Source: Candolleomyces eurysporus (Eukaryota; Basidiomycota; Agaricomycetes; Agaricales; Psathyrellaceae). From it: DNA of 64,000 bases. Made by a program: the position numbers and the translations under genes. The stretch covers positions 62,001 to 126,000 of the forward strand of contig JANBPK010000727.1 in assembly GCA_027579435.1 (NCBI GenBank), read 5' to 3'. The notes beneath the pieces are model-generated. The model was not told the DNA's origin. It saw only the letters and a list, made by a program, of their open reading frames with translations, and ran no database searches. Shown piece after piece: positions 52,768 to 64,000 of this stretch (position 1 is its first letter; each line of letters begins with the position of its first letter).

Positions 52768-54861
52768 ATGCACCGAATTGCTCTCAGAAACACGACGCGT
52801 GCCCGTGTGCTGGCCGCGTCTGCAAAGGTCTGTATTTTCCTGGCCTTCTCGTCGTCGCTGGCAGCGAGCAAACCCGGCTTACTCGTCGTCGGAACCCCCT
52901 TTGCAGACCTCCTCCAATGCTTGGGCCCGCGCCTATGCAACTGCTAAGCCAGGTATGCAGCTCTGCGTCCTCTGCATCCCGCTGAACAGTGTTTCTGACC
53001 CGTGCATTCCTCCCCGCGCCGCTCGTTCTCTTCCACCGCGTACCACGTCACTCTCCCTCCAGCTGCTTCCGAGGTGTCCTCCATTCTCGAGTCCCGCATC
53101 TCCGGAACCAGCGTTGCAGGAAACGTCGAGGAGACTGGCCGCGTCCTGAGTACGTGGCACCTCTTCCCGGTGTCCCCCGCAACGTGTTTGCTCATGCTCG
53201 TTTTCCAGGCGTCGGTGACGGTATCGGTCGTGTTTGGGGTTTGAGGAACGTGCAAGGTCGGTCCTCCTGCTTGACGTGTCTTTCCCCGCCCTTGCTCATC
53301 CCCTTCCTATTACAGCCGAAGAGATGGTGGAATTCTCCTCGGGTGTTCGTGGCATGTGTCTGAACTTGGAGGCCGACAATGTCGGTGTGTCCATCTTCGG
53401 TAACGATCGTCTCATCAAGGAGGGCGACACCGTCAAGCGAACTGGCCAGATTGTCGACGTCCCCGTCGGCCCTGGTCTCCTCGGGCGTGTCGTCAACGCT
53501 CTCGGTGATCCCATTGACGGCAAGGGTCCCATTGAGGCTTCCGAGCGTCGCCGTGCCTCCGTCAAGGCCCCCGGTATTCTCCCCCGTCGCTCCGTCAACC
53601 AGCCTATGATGACCGGTCTCAAGCCCATCGACGCCATGGTTCCTATTGGTCGTGGCCAGCGTGAGCTGATCATTGGTGATCGTCAAACCGGAAAGACCGC
53701 CGTCGCCATTGACACCATCCTCAACCAGAAGCGATGGAACGAGGGTACCGACGAGACCAAGAAGCTCTACTGTGTCTACGTCGCCGTCGGCCAGAAGCGT
53801 TCCACCGTCGCCCAGCTCGTCCAGACCCTTGAGGAGAACGATGCCATGAAGTACACCATCATTGTCGCCGCCACTGCCTCTGAGGCCGCCCCCCTTCAGT
53901 ACCTCGCTCCCTTCTCTGGATGCGCTATGGGTGAATGGTTCCGTGACAACGGCAAGCACGCTTTGATTGTCTACGACGATCTCTCCAAGCAGGCCGTTGC
54001 CTACCGTCAAATGTCCCTCCTCCTCCGTCGTCCCCCCGGTCGTGAAGCCTATCCTGGTGATGTCTTCTACCTCCACTCTCGTCTCCTCGAGCGTGCCGCC
54101 AAGATGAGCGACAAGTTTGGTGGAGGATCNCTCACTGCCCTGCCCATCATTGAGACCCAGGGTGGTGATGTGTCCGCCTACATTCCCACCAACGTGCGTC
54201 CCTTTCTTTNTTCTCAAGTAGTTACTCTGGTTAACANTTCNAATAGGTCATTTCCATCACTGACGGTCAAATCTTCTTGGAGGCTGAGCTCTTCTTCCGT
54301 GGTGTCCGACCTGCCATCAACGTCGGTCTCTCNGTGTCTCGTGTCGGTTCCGCCGCCCAGACGTAAGTGTNCTATTTTGTGATGTGGTNTNTGTTTACTC
54401 ATTNNTATTATAGTAAGATCATGAAGAAGTTCGCTGGTTCCTTGAAGCTGTACCTCGCTCAGTACCGTGAAGTCGCTGCCTTCGCCCAGTTNGGTTCTGA
54501 TCTCGATGCCTCCACCCGCTTCTTGCTCAACCGTGGTGCTCGTCTCACTGAGCTCCTCAAGCAGGGTCAATACCAGCCCCTCTCGACNGAGGTCCAGGTC
54601 CCCATCATCTACGCTGGTGTCAACGGTTTGGTAAGTTGANATGTNNAACANTTGTTGTGACCNAAGTCTAANGTTTTCTTTCTTCAGCTCGACGTCATCC
54701 CCGTCGACCAGATCACCAAGTGGGAGGCTGAGTTCCGTGAGCACCTCAACTCCACCCAGAGCGCTCTCCTCCAGGAGATCTCTGCTGGCAANGTCACCCC
54801 TGAACTCGAGGCCAAGATCAAGAAGGTNGTTGAGGAACACGTCGCATCCTTCTCCTCGTAA
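52768..54861 (+). CDS. ATP1: Mitochondrial F1F0 ATP synthase subunit alpha
   Basis: Starts at 52768 with a presequence ([20 protein letters not shown]) spliced to [20 protein letters not shown]. Mature exons give [32 protein letters not shown] and [20 protein letters not shown]. The P-loop is [15 protein letters not shown], followed by [20 protein letters not shown] and [20 protein letters not shown] (the alpha-subunit non-catalytic site region). After that come [11 protein letters not shown], an exon with [20 protein letters not shown], and the C-terminal [19 protein letters not shown], ending EEHVASFSS at 54861. Strong C/T-ending codon bias marks high expression. Ambiguous bases from 54130 on interrupt a few codons but not the pattern. 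Confidence 0.94.
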
Positions 54862-55197
54862 TTTAGCTGCATTGGATCGTAGATAGACNNNNGCACGCAC
54901 GCACTCCGGGGCACCCAAAATACAACTTAATTCGCGCTCACTTGCTGTTTTGTTGGTACTCTACCCATTCCTTTGACTATTAGACTTCCTTTTACTCTAC
55001 GCATGACTNGGACCTGAGCTTGGCTGAAGTCTTGAACATGGTAACTGNNNNTAAAATACCCGAGCGGTGTCTTATCTTATCATGCGGGGTCGCTTAGATT
55101 TTCAGTCGTGATGGGGATGATCTGNNATTAGCGCCATAAACTCGGAGGGTCTAGATTTCCGCTCGAATCCCGAGAAAACACAATACCCTCAACCACC

Positions 55198-56756
55198 ATG
55201 TCCTCTGCTGAAGAAATCGCCAGGGCTGCGAAGAGTGCTTTNGAAAAGTCGCAGCTNGTCCCNGGATCGGAGCGCGTGAATGCNCTCCATGCCATTCGGC
55301 GGGAGCTCGAGGCGCAGAAGGATGAAATCCTCGCTGCGAATGCTGAAGATGTCAAGGTCAGCTAGCTTTTCTTGCATCGTCTCTAGTNCCACTCAAATCA
55401 TGCGACCAGGCTGCTCAAGTGGAGGTTTCAGCTGGTCGGATGGACGATGCCATGCTCAAACGCCTGGATCTCGGCAGAGGCGATAAATGGGACTCGATGT
55501 TGCAGGGTATCCTNGACGTCGCTGCGTTGCCTGATCCCAACGGCAAAGTGACTTATGCGTCCGAGCTGGACGATGGGNTGGAGTTGTATAGGGTTTCGTG
55601 TCCTATTGGTGTGCTTCTCGTCATATTTGAGGCNAGGCCCGAGGTTGTGGTGAATATCGCGACGNTGGCNATCAAGTCTGGTGAGTCNACNACTNGNTCT
55701 CTTCACTTCACTTCANTTCTACCCNTGCAGNTTGGGANNTATGCTAATANTGNGTACAGGNAACGCNGCGATCCTTAAAGGAGGGAAAGAGTCCAATAGG
55801 ACGACTGTNCTCCTCTCGAAAGCTATNTCGGCTGGTCTGTCGCAGACGCAGCTCCCGGCGACGTACATCCAGACCATCCAGACTCGAGCCGAGGTTTCGT
55901 CTTTGCTCGATATGGATAGGTACATCGACCTGGTNATTCCCCGTGGAAGCAACAGCCTCGTCAAGAACATTCAGAATAATACGAGGATCCCTGTTATGGG
56001 GCATGCGGATGGACTGTGTTCTGTGTTCATTGACGAATCTGCGGATTTGGANAAGGCGGTGAGAGTCGCNGTGGATGCCAAGGTATTCGNNGATCTCCAG
56101 TTATATATCTATTACGATATACCAACTGAGTTGATTCNTTCNCTTTNTTTTAGATCGACTACCCCTCAGCATGCAACGCCGCAGAGACTCTCATCATCCA
56201 CGAAAAGGTTCTTTCGACCGTCTGGCCTAAAGTCGCCGAAGGTCTTCTCGGAGCCNAAGTCCGTCTTCTATGCGACGAGCCCAGTCTCAGCGCACTCAAA
56301 TCCTCATCATCGTCGATACCCGAAAACCAAGTCTCGTTGGCAGACGACGCTGCGTACACCACCGAACACCTCTCCCTAACGATCTCAGTAAAAACTCTCC
56401 CAAGTCTCGCAGCCGCCATCGAATGGATCAACTCGCATTCGTCTCACCACACCGACTCTATCGTGACAGAATCCGACGAGAACGCAAGCATATTCTGCAG
56501 AGGCGTCGACTCCGCAGGCACATTCGTCAACGCCAGCACTCGCTTCGCAGATGGGTTCAGGTATGGGTTNGGAACGGAGGTGGGCATCAGTACAGGNAGG
56601 ATCCACGCTCGCGGACCCGTCGGCCTGGAGGGTTTGGTGACTTACAAGTATATGATGAAGAGTAAGGCTGAGAAGGGTCATATNGTTGGAGAGTTTGGGT
56701 CGGGGAAGAAGCAGTACAAACATGCTCCCATCTCGGCAACTTCTGTTCCATTCTGA
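55198..56756 (+). CDS. PRO2: Gamma-glutamyl phosphate reductase (proline synthesis)
   Basis: Reduces gamma-glutamyl phosphate to glutamate semialdehyde with NADPH, the second step of proline synthesis. It starts at 55198 ([15 protein letters not shown]). Blocks are [20 protein letters not shown], the dinucleotide part [20 protein letters not shown] with the intron-split [31 protein letters not shown], and [16 protein letters not shown]. The catalytic Cys is in [16 protein letters not shown], followed by [37 protein letters not shown] and [15 protein letters not shown], ending SVPF at 56756. Many N characters fall in this gene, so residues given at those sites are inferred. Length matches single-domain fungal enzymes. 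Confidence 0.92.
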
Positions 56757-56929
56757 GGGAAGGGGNAAAAAAACATCATGTTTTGGCTACAGTCGGGTAG
56801 GCAGGACAGGATAACTAGGGCTAGCAGAGGGACGGACAGANGACAAAAGGTCATCAGATCAAANGTGTAAAATAGTAAAACAGATCTAGGGATCATGGAA
56901 GGANATCAGGGNATATAATATAGCTGGAT

Positions 56930-58575
56930 CTATGTCTGCATCTCGTCTTCTAGGCGTGCCTTTTTCTCGTTGTTGCCAACTTCCTCCGAGTCGTCAGCCT
57001 TCCGCTTGCCATTGCCAGCTGCCGCATCTGCTGCTGGAGCGGGNTTCTTTTTCTTCTTGACTATTGAAGTGAGATCGTTGACCACGGCTGGCGCTGAAGA
57101 CGACGAGGACGTCCCCTTGACGTTCAACTCGCTGTCCAGAGCTTTGGCTGCGAGCGCAGGGGCACTCTCCACTTCACCTTCGTGAGGTTGCGTTTTCATC
57201 TCCTCGATCTACAAGGGCCGTGTCGTGAGCAAATCAAATAAACTGAGATAATAGGGAATACCAACCTTGAGAACGAGATCCTCTTTCAACCCATTCAACT
57301 CCTTAATCTCGGCTTCAATCTGGGTTTTGGTCATCTTCTGCACAACATCATCCCTCACAAGCTTCGCAACCTGCTTGCCCTTGCCCTTCACATCGACTTT
57401 TTCTTCGCCCTCNGCGGGTAATGGTGGCAATTGCCCGTCCAATCCAGATCGCAGTTCCGCTAATCTGTGCTCGACGCTCTCGAGTGCCTTCTCCACGTGC
57501 CCGATGGCATCTGCCAATCGGCCTGAAGTGAGGTCGAGGACCATGCTCAGCTTGTAGTGCGCTTCGGCGATTTGGCGGGAGGAGGTGGGGAGGAGCTTGA
57601 CTTTGAGGTCGAGGCCGGANTGGTAGTCCCCAATAGCTTGGTCGAATTTCTCTGTTCATTCGTTCAGTGCACAACGGCATAAAGGTCAGTGATCAAGATA
57701 TACAAGAGCGAAGGGGATGCACACANACCTGTTTCCAACGATACATCGCCCAAAGCAATGAACGTATCGGCCAACTTGAGCTGAACCTCCTCATCNGAAT
57801 CGCTCTGGAGCTGCTTCTCGTAGATGGTCTTTGCGAGTTCGAGGACTTCCCAAGCAGCGTTGAANTCATCCTCNGGCTCGCCTTCCTCGTCTTCNCCCTC
57901 GGCTTCACCTTCTTCATCCTCCTCCTCGTCGAGAGGGGCGTTCAAGAGGTCAATGGTAGGGTCGTCTCCGTCTTCCGCGTCGCCGGAGAATGAGAGGATA
58001 GGTCGGTGAGATCCCTTTGAGCTCGCTGTTCAGTTCAAAGTCGAAGGAAGGGGGGAAAGGGGAAAGGGATACGAGTTAGTATCGGCGCCTGCGCACGGTG
58101 GTGTGGCAATTCACTCACCATCCTCCGCCGCATCCACCTCCGGCTGGTCTTTCCCCAACACCCCATTCTGNGCAATCGCATTCTCCAACAACGCCTTTCC
58201 ATACGAGAAGTACAGATCTGCGGTCTCAGGCGCGTCTTCCCCNGCTTGCTTTGTCCTGTTGNGTCGTCGCCGCGCGGGGAAGGAAAGGGAGGGTCGCGAG
58301 AAGGAAGTCGAGCGCGTCAGTAAAAATCNAANTAAACACGANGAACGCGTATAAGAAACGAGGAACGTACAGTAGTTCGAGGGCGGTTCCATAAAGCTCT
58401 ACAGCCTGCTCGTATTTTCGCAACGCAAAAGCGCGTTTGGCNTGCTCAACCGCGCTCTCGACCGTCAATTCGGGTTGTGTGGTGGCAGCAGCCTTTTCGT
58501 TACTGCGTATTATCATTTGCGTGTCAGTAACCCNATCCCAAACACTGCACCATCTGGGTTGACTTACGATGCCAT
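56930..58575 (-). CDS. NASP/Hif1/Sim3-type histone chaperone (SHNi-TPR)
   Basis: Binds histone H3 or H3-H4 and escorts them in the nucleus; the fission yeast relative Sim3 delivers CENP-A. The start at 58575 gives MAS, spliced by a GTAAGT intron to NEKAAATTQPELTVESA. TPR1 is AKRAFALRKYEQAVELYGTA, then PETADLYFSYGKALLENAIA. An acidic insert interrupts TPR2 (LDEEEDEEGEAE), the family hallmark. Next come FNAAWEVLELAKTIYEKQL, VQLKLADTFIALGDVSLETE, and the SHNi-TPR block IAEAHYKLSMVLDLTSGRLA. A coiled coil and a basic tail (KKAR) end at 56930. Ambiguous bases are frequent. Confidence 0.86.
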
Positions 58576-59618
58576 AGCTAGTCGTNAATGATGAGAGGGG
58601 AAGTAGTGGACGCGACGCGTTGGAGATGATGATGGCTGGTGAGGGNCAAGTTCGGATGCTTTGCNCTCNNAAGGGCGCATGGGGCGCCCACGTTTATACG
58701 AATTCGAGTGCCACGGTTCACCACAACGAGCATGCACGGACCTCTTCGGTCTAATCCACTGCTGCCCAATCCATTGTCTCAACAACGGTCAATTGCTACA
58801 CGACGTATGAATGGCAACCATTGTGTATACTTCAGATGCACAACAGGCTGTCTGGTGGACAATGGATCGCGTCCTAGCTAGCCTAATACAGATAAACGGG
58901 CACGGGTCGGTAGGTAGTCAAGAAACGAGTTCAGAAAAACCAAACAACGCCGATACATGTATGTAGAATACTATCGAAGTTGAATAACTTAACGTTCTTC
59001 AATGCCGGGCGCAGGGTGACTAGGTAACTAACTAAAGTACTTACTTACTACGTATGAGTAGCCGAAGGAATCAGGGAGGAGGGGGGAGGTATGTGTCAAG
59101 ACGTGGTTGGGGTAAGCATGATATTACATGGCAAACGAAAGAAAAGTCGGTCGATCGGGAGGAGGTGGAAGAGGGGGAGGACGAGAACGAGAACGAAAAC
59201 GAGAGTGATATGTCCGAGTGTCCGAACGGAGTAGGGTCGTAAAAAGAAAGGCTGAGGTGGTATGGTGCGGTCGGTAGGTATTTATGGAGATCGCAAGCCT
59301 GCTGAGGAGCCAGCGGAAGCGGGGTAACGTTACAGGTGGGTTATAGTGTAAATGGAAGGAGTGAGGAAAAGGCTGGGGGGCTTTCCGAAAGGGAGGATAG
59401 AGAATCAAAAATTGAATAGTCCATCGTTCCATCCTCGAGGATACATCATCATAGGGTAGGGAAGGGGAATAAAAAGAGCGTTCGATATAAAGAGAGAGAC
59501 CGAGAAGGGAAGGGCCAGGACTCGTGCGACGCCAGAATACAGCGAGTGTAGGATGGGAGAAGAGGTAGAAGCAGCGAAGTTAACCATCACCACTCAACAA
59601 CGTGATAGTAATACAAAA
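58576..59618. other. Intergenic, about 1 kb
   Basis: Between the start of the NASP gene and the stop of AP180. The part at 58640-58780 still shows ambiguous bases. Around 59150-59210 there is a purine-rich run (GGAGGTGGAAGAGGGGGAGG and ACGAGAACGAGAACG). A 62-codon plus frame there is low-complexity, and I do not call it a gene. Confidence 0.45.
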
Positions 59619-62600
59619 TTAAATCAAGGACGCTTGGTTTTGCTGCTGCTGCTGAGGCGGTTGCTGCTGCCCACCAGGCTGTCCGAACGCACTACCAAAA
59701 GGACCACCAAACGCTCCACCACCAAAGTTCGCTCCGCCAAACGACTGCCCAGCCAACCCTGCAGGCAAACCAGGAACTGGAGGAACCTGCCCAGAGCCAA
59801 ACGGCATCGGCGATGGTGACGTCCCAGGAGTCAACATCGACGCTCTGAAAGGGTTCGCAGCTCCTCCACCCGTCATCTGAGGCCTCAGCCCAACACCCAG
59901 CGTNGAAGTCGATCCTGGGGTGGTGGTTTGAGGATTGAAGNTCGNCGTCCCAAACGCGCCCGTAGGCTGCCCACTCAAACCCGCGCCTCCTCCGAGTCCA
60001 AACAAGCTTGCGCCAGCAGCACCAGTAGGTTGACCGGCGAGCGACGAGCCAAAGCTCGTTCCCCCAATCGAACCCGGGGTGGGACTCGAAGCACCAGACC
60101 CATTCGTCAGCCCTGTCGACTGAGCCCCACCGCCCAACGCCGAACCGAAACTCGACGTCCCAAACGAAGGTGTCCCAGAAGAACCATTCGGCACCCCGGT
60201 AGCCTGCGAATTCAACGCACCAAGCTTCGACGAGAACCCAGAGTTGAAAGGCGTCGCCGTATGCTGAGCCTCNATAGCCGAAGGCGCACCGAGTCCTGCA
60301 CCACCCGTCGCTTGGGGAGTCGTACCGGTACCAGGCGATGTTGAGGGTACAGCAGGCAACGACTCCAACAGGGCCGCACCAAACGACGACGAAGGCTTGA
60401 ACGCCTTCAATCCCGCAAAGCCTGTCGTCTGTGGCTTCAAAGGCGCAGCACCAGGGGAAGCCGCACCCGTCGGCTGACCCAACAACGGAGATGNAGGCGA
60501 CGAGAACGACCCAAACGCCGCAGGAGTCGCGGTAAGCTGAGGTTGAAGCGGGTTGGCCGATGCATCACCGGCGGACGGTGAGAGTGCCGAGACGGAACTC
60601 GTACCCTTCCCAACGCCAGTGAACGACGACGCAATACTCGAGATGTCCGTCGCACCAGGGTTCAGAGCGCTATTCGCAAAGCTGAAGCCTCCCGTTGACG
60701 ATGAAGCAGGCAGCGTCGCCGATTTCGATATCTGGTTCAGGTTCGCTGGGCTTTGATCATTGCTTGTCGTCGTTCCGGGGTTGTTCTGGAAACCCATAGC
60801 CAGCTCCATCAATGTAGGTGGTTTTGGTACGGGGGGGTACAGGGGGTGCAGCTGTGATAACGGGACCGAAGGGATTCTTAGTCCCAGTCTGATGCGTCTT
60901 GACACCTTGGATAATCGGTGCATTGCTGGCATGGGTCAATGGCGTGGACTGTGGTCGGTTAGGGACATCTCCGGGACCAGTTGGCCTCGCTCCAAACGGT
61001 GAACTTGTCGACGCAAACGCTGATACAGAGGCGGTGGGCTGAGGGGAGAATGATGTGGGCGCTGAGAAAGGCGAGGCTGCGTCGGGAGTAGACATGGCGC
61101 TCGGTTGTGCAAACAGGTTCTGGCCCATGCTCATTCCAGGATTGGCATTATTGGCGGAGGCGTTGCCAAAGAGTGCCATGCCAGTTGACTGTGGGAGCAA
61201 CATACTCTGTCTGAAAGGATTTGAACCAGTGGTCTGGGGTTGCAGGAACCCTGTTGGTTGCGGTGGAAGGAGGCCAGGCTGTTGCTGTAGGAGGCCGGGC
61301 TGTTGAGGCTGGAAGAAGCCAGTTGCCTGTGGCTGCTGGGGTAGGGCAACCTGCGGGACTTGCTGAAGGCCGGTGGGGTTTGAAGGCAAGAAGGTTGAAA
61401 ATGGTCGATGCCCAGAGGCTTGCGCCGGTTGCTGCGATACACCGAGCATATTGGTGAAAGGATTAGGTGCTGGCGAAGCTTGGAAGGCGGTCTGTTGAGG
61501 GACGAGGAAGCCAGTAGGTTGCACATTGATCTGGGGGGCTTGACCAAACGGTTGTGTACCCATCATTTGAGAAAATGGATTTGGCTGATTTAAGATGGGA
61601 GCACTATAACATTCTTGTTAGGTTCCGTCAAGTTTACAAGATCCAGAAAGGCGCACCTGTTCGGAGGTGTGAACATAGACTGTTGCTCTTCAATCGCGCT
61701 GAAGAAATCTATGACATCCTTTTTCTCCTTGGCGCCTCCAGATGCCCCGTTCGATGATGTCGATGTAGAGGCTGCGCCTGGCTCCTTGAAGCTCACAGCT
61801 GAAAAGTATTGAGCAAGGAGAATAGATAAGCAAAAGGAGAGGGAGCATACAGGGTGATTTCTTGTTCTTTGCATCTGCCGCGCTACCTTTCTTGCTGGAA
61901 GGTTCAGCAGCCTTCTTATTCTCCTTGTACTCGAGCCGGTTCTGCTCAAAATTGGGGTCTTCGAGGTATTCTTGCAACGCACCGGCCAGTGAGACGGGGG
62001 CCTGAGTTGACTGCATTAGGTACATCTGAACACATTAAAAAGCGCACGGACTTACGTGTTTGAGATTTGGTATGGGAACGTTCAGCAGATTTTGCAGTTT
62101 CCTCGCAACACCCAAAAACTCGACGACTTTTTCTGTCTGCGTACAGAAGTGACGATAAATAGTGAGGGCATCCTCGGCATCAACGTGGGACATCTCGAAG
62201 TAGTGCTCTGTAGCAACACGGGTATTAGTCGTGGACTACGTATGCAACTTGGATACGCACCCAACACATTGATGACACCTTCGTTTCCAGCCTGGAACAG
62301 GATCAACAAATCTTTCACTAGCATCCGCAACGCCTCTATGTTCAGTTCATCTTCAAGGTCGTCCAAGTAGAACTAGATGGCATGTCAAGAGGAAGGTCGG
62401 CCGAAAGGAACGAGAGCACGCACTCGGCATTCCACAAGGTGGTCAATCATGCTATGCACAATCCTCGTCTCCCGTAATAAACCCTTTTCCACTGTCATCG
62501 AACGAAGTTTGCGGCCAATAATGGTCTTGCTGCGTGTGGGGAGGGCGGCTGGCGGGTCGTTCTTTGGTTTGCCCCTTCTACTGCTACTCCTGATCTGCTC

Positions 62601-63227
62601 GTCGTCAACCGACATGGAATTACGCATGTCGCGGTTGGTATCAGACTGGACTCGGATAGCATCATGCTTGAGGTCCCGGTAGGCTCGGATTCGGGAATCC
62701 AGGTACAGTGCGTAATGTCCAACGTTCTCCGGAGCGGAATATCCTGAGGGGGGGAAGGGTGTTCACTCCGGGCCCACAGCTACACAAGCAAGGATAAGAC
62801 GCACCTTCCCAGTTGGCAGATGTCACATTCTTCAGCCTCAGACTATTGTCGTGCGAGAGATACCCCAGAACATTATCCGTTGAACCATTTCGAACCATCA
62901 AATGGAGAACAATGAGAGCTTTGAATACAACCTGCCGAGTGATGATTAACGGGGTCCAGTGTGCACATTAGACTCTGAACGTACGATGTGGTTCGGCTCT
63001 CGAAGTCGAGGAACCAAGGCCTTGCAAACATCAGAGATAGAGCCATCGTCCGACCAAGTTGCCGCAATAATGGGGTCCAAATACTGAATGAAAAGAGCCG
63101 AATTAACATAAATCCCATCCAATGACCAGAGTAACAACATGAATCAGCACGGTATACGTACCTTGGCTTTGGGAGCAGCGGCCTTTGGCTTACACGCCAA
63201 TTTGACGATTTTGTCGAAGCTGGACAT
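59619..63227 (-). CDS. Clathrin assembly protein AP180/CALM (ANTH domain)
   Basis: Endocytic adaptor, fungal yAP180 type, linking PI(4,5)P2 membranes and cargo to clathrin. It starts at 63227 (MSSFDKIVKLACKPKAAAPK, the lipid-binding basic stretch of the ANTH domain). ANTH exons follow: FKALIVLHLMVRNGSTDNVL, SVDDEQIRSSSRRGK in a loop, RIVHSMIDHLVECRFYLDDL, and LFQAGNEGVINVLEHYFEMS. The long C-terminus (about 700 residues) is Gln/Pro/Thr/Gly rich, with NPF and NPFxQ motifs for EH-domain partners and many PTGF/QTTG repeats. It ends QNQASLI at 59619. The frame shifts by one at a seven-G run (60831-60837, between APPVPP and VPKPPT), most likely a homopolymer error. Otherwise the coding is continuous. 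Confidence 0.9.
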
Positions 63228-63655
63228 GGTGTGGGGTATATACCGCTCGTCACTGGCCCCTTCGAGCAGCAAGAAGACGAAGACCGGAGGGAATATATGT
63301 GGCCTGAGATTCCTGGCAGCAAGGAGATCGTGCAGGGCTTTTGTCAAACAGCTGTCACCAGCCTCAGCTTCCCGATTTGAAACTCAGCCAGTCATGTGGA
63401 GAAACCATATTCCAAGGGCTTCTTGGGTTCTTTGGAGAGGAGAAAAAAANCATATGTGCATGGGTCTTCTGCCTGCCTCCAGAGCCAGTCCTCTCATTCA
63501 AATCCTTATCCCGTATTCAGCGAAAAATGGAGCCAAGATGTGATGCTCATCGGGACGCAAGTGACAGAGGGAGGCACAAGGGCACATGTGACCGACGCCA
63601 ATGAATATTCTATTTATATCCCTTGTTCTCCATCTGCTGGACATGACCTGAAGCC

Positions 63656-64000
63656 ATGTTTTCTCTCCAAAGATCCCTCCCACCATGGCTTCGCCACAAA
63701 CCAAAACTACTCAATACCCTCTACGGCGGTCTCGTCGTCATTTCAGCACTGGTGCTGCTCCGGATAGCCGCCTCCAGCCTGAGCTCGACTCCATCCTTCA
63801 GTTTCCCCGGGGCCGATCCGCATGTCACCTCCAGCGAGTGGAACAGCCGCGCTGAGCGCGTCAAGGAGGCGTTCTTGCATGCATACCATGGGTACGAGAA
63901 GTACGCTTCCCCTGAGGACGAGCTCCGGCCAGTGACGAACGAAGGAATGAGCGGGTTCGTAGCTCCACCTATCACTCTAATCACCTACAATAACCAACTC
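63656..64000 (+). CDS. GH47 alpha-1,2-mannosidase, N-terminal part
   Basis: Type II membrane glycosidase that trims Man9 N-glycans in the ER or Golgi; cut by the window edge. The ATG at 63656 begins MFSLQRSLPPWLRHKPKLLN, then a hydrophobic anchor LYGGLVVISALVLLRIAASS, a short luminal stem, and the start of the catalytic domain: RAERVKEAFLHAYHGYEKYA then PEDELRPVTNEGMSG. This RxxxVKxAFxHAWxGYxxYA-like opening is specific to GH47. A donor GTAGCT at about 63960 probably ends exon 1. The acidic catalytic residues lie outside. It is divergent from AP180, with 428 bases between starts. Confidence 0.85.
   Translation, partial: MFSLQRSLPPWLRHKPKLLNTLYGGLVVISALVLLRIAASSLSSTPSFSFPGADPHVTSSEWNSRAERVKEAFLHAYHGYEKYASPEDELRPVTNEGMSGFVAPPITLITYNNQL

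Noticed and set aside
53192..54217. 341-codon frame on the minus strand
   Set aside because: It is antisense to ATP1. The strong codon bias of ATP1 keeps the opposite frame open, and the translation is repetitive Gly/Val/Asp without a domain.
59054..59242. 62-codon plus frame with acidic repeats
   Set aside because: It arises from a purine-rich run in the AP180 downstream flank and is low-complexity only.

Overview
The window is nuclear DNA of a filamentous fungus, most likely a mushroom-forming basidiomycete (Agaricomycetes). Genes are closely packed on both strands and cut by many introns of about 45-60 bases. There is an NLR-type NACHT-TPR gene with the short N-terminus seen in basidiomycete NLRs, and the housekeeping proteins are recognisably fungal. 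Single N characters sit mostly at homopolymer edges, and several otherwise intact genes break frame at homopolymers. Assembly errors are therefore likely, and the sequence between about 54.1 and 58.7 kb is of poor quality.

Layout. 1-9.4 kb: ribosomal protein eL43 (partial), a vacuolar-type M20 carboxypeptidase, RPF2, a DnaJ protein and IPI3, all ordinary genes. 9.4-21.2 kb: a rearranged locus. The convergent junction between the 3' ends of IPI3 and a copper amine oxidase gene is present three times, plus a fourth fragment of the intergenic tail. Between the copies lie an NLR gene, a small gene of unknown function (here HypX) and a second unknown gene (here G). 21.7-25.2 kb: two neighbouring RING-IBR-RING genes, one without the catalytic cysteine. 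25.9-35.2 kb: sirtuin, an eEF1A-methyltransferase-like gene, an NDUFAF7-like methyltransferase and MMS19, arranged as divergent pairs. 35.6-37.1 kb: an unknown low-complexity coiled-coil protein (gene A).

37.4-47.4 kb: an AT-rich island without intact genes. It is built of short inverted-repeat elements, direct repeats, possible LTR and transposase remnants, and pieces of the neighbouring promoter. One element has an empty site elsewhere in the window. The island lies between the gene A promoter and a truncated copy of the 5' end of PRP40. That copy is followed by an inverted 5' fragment of gene A, a second promoter copy and then the full PRP40 gene. The simplest reading is that a divergent pair, gene A and PRP40, was duplicated and split by the island.

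48.7-64 kb: a housekeeping run of PRP40 (U1 snRNP), mitochondrial bL21m and ATP1 sharing one promoter interval, PRO2 (proline synthesis), a NASP-type histone chaperone, AP180 (clathrin adaptor) and the start of a GH47 alpha-mannosidase.

All calls come from reading translated exons by eye; no searches were run. Exon limits were worked out only where stated.
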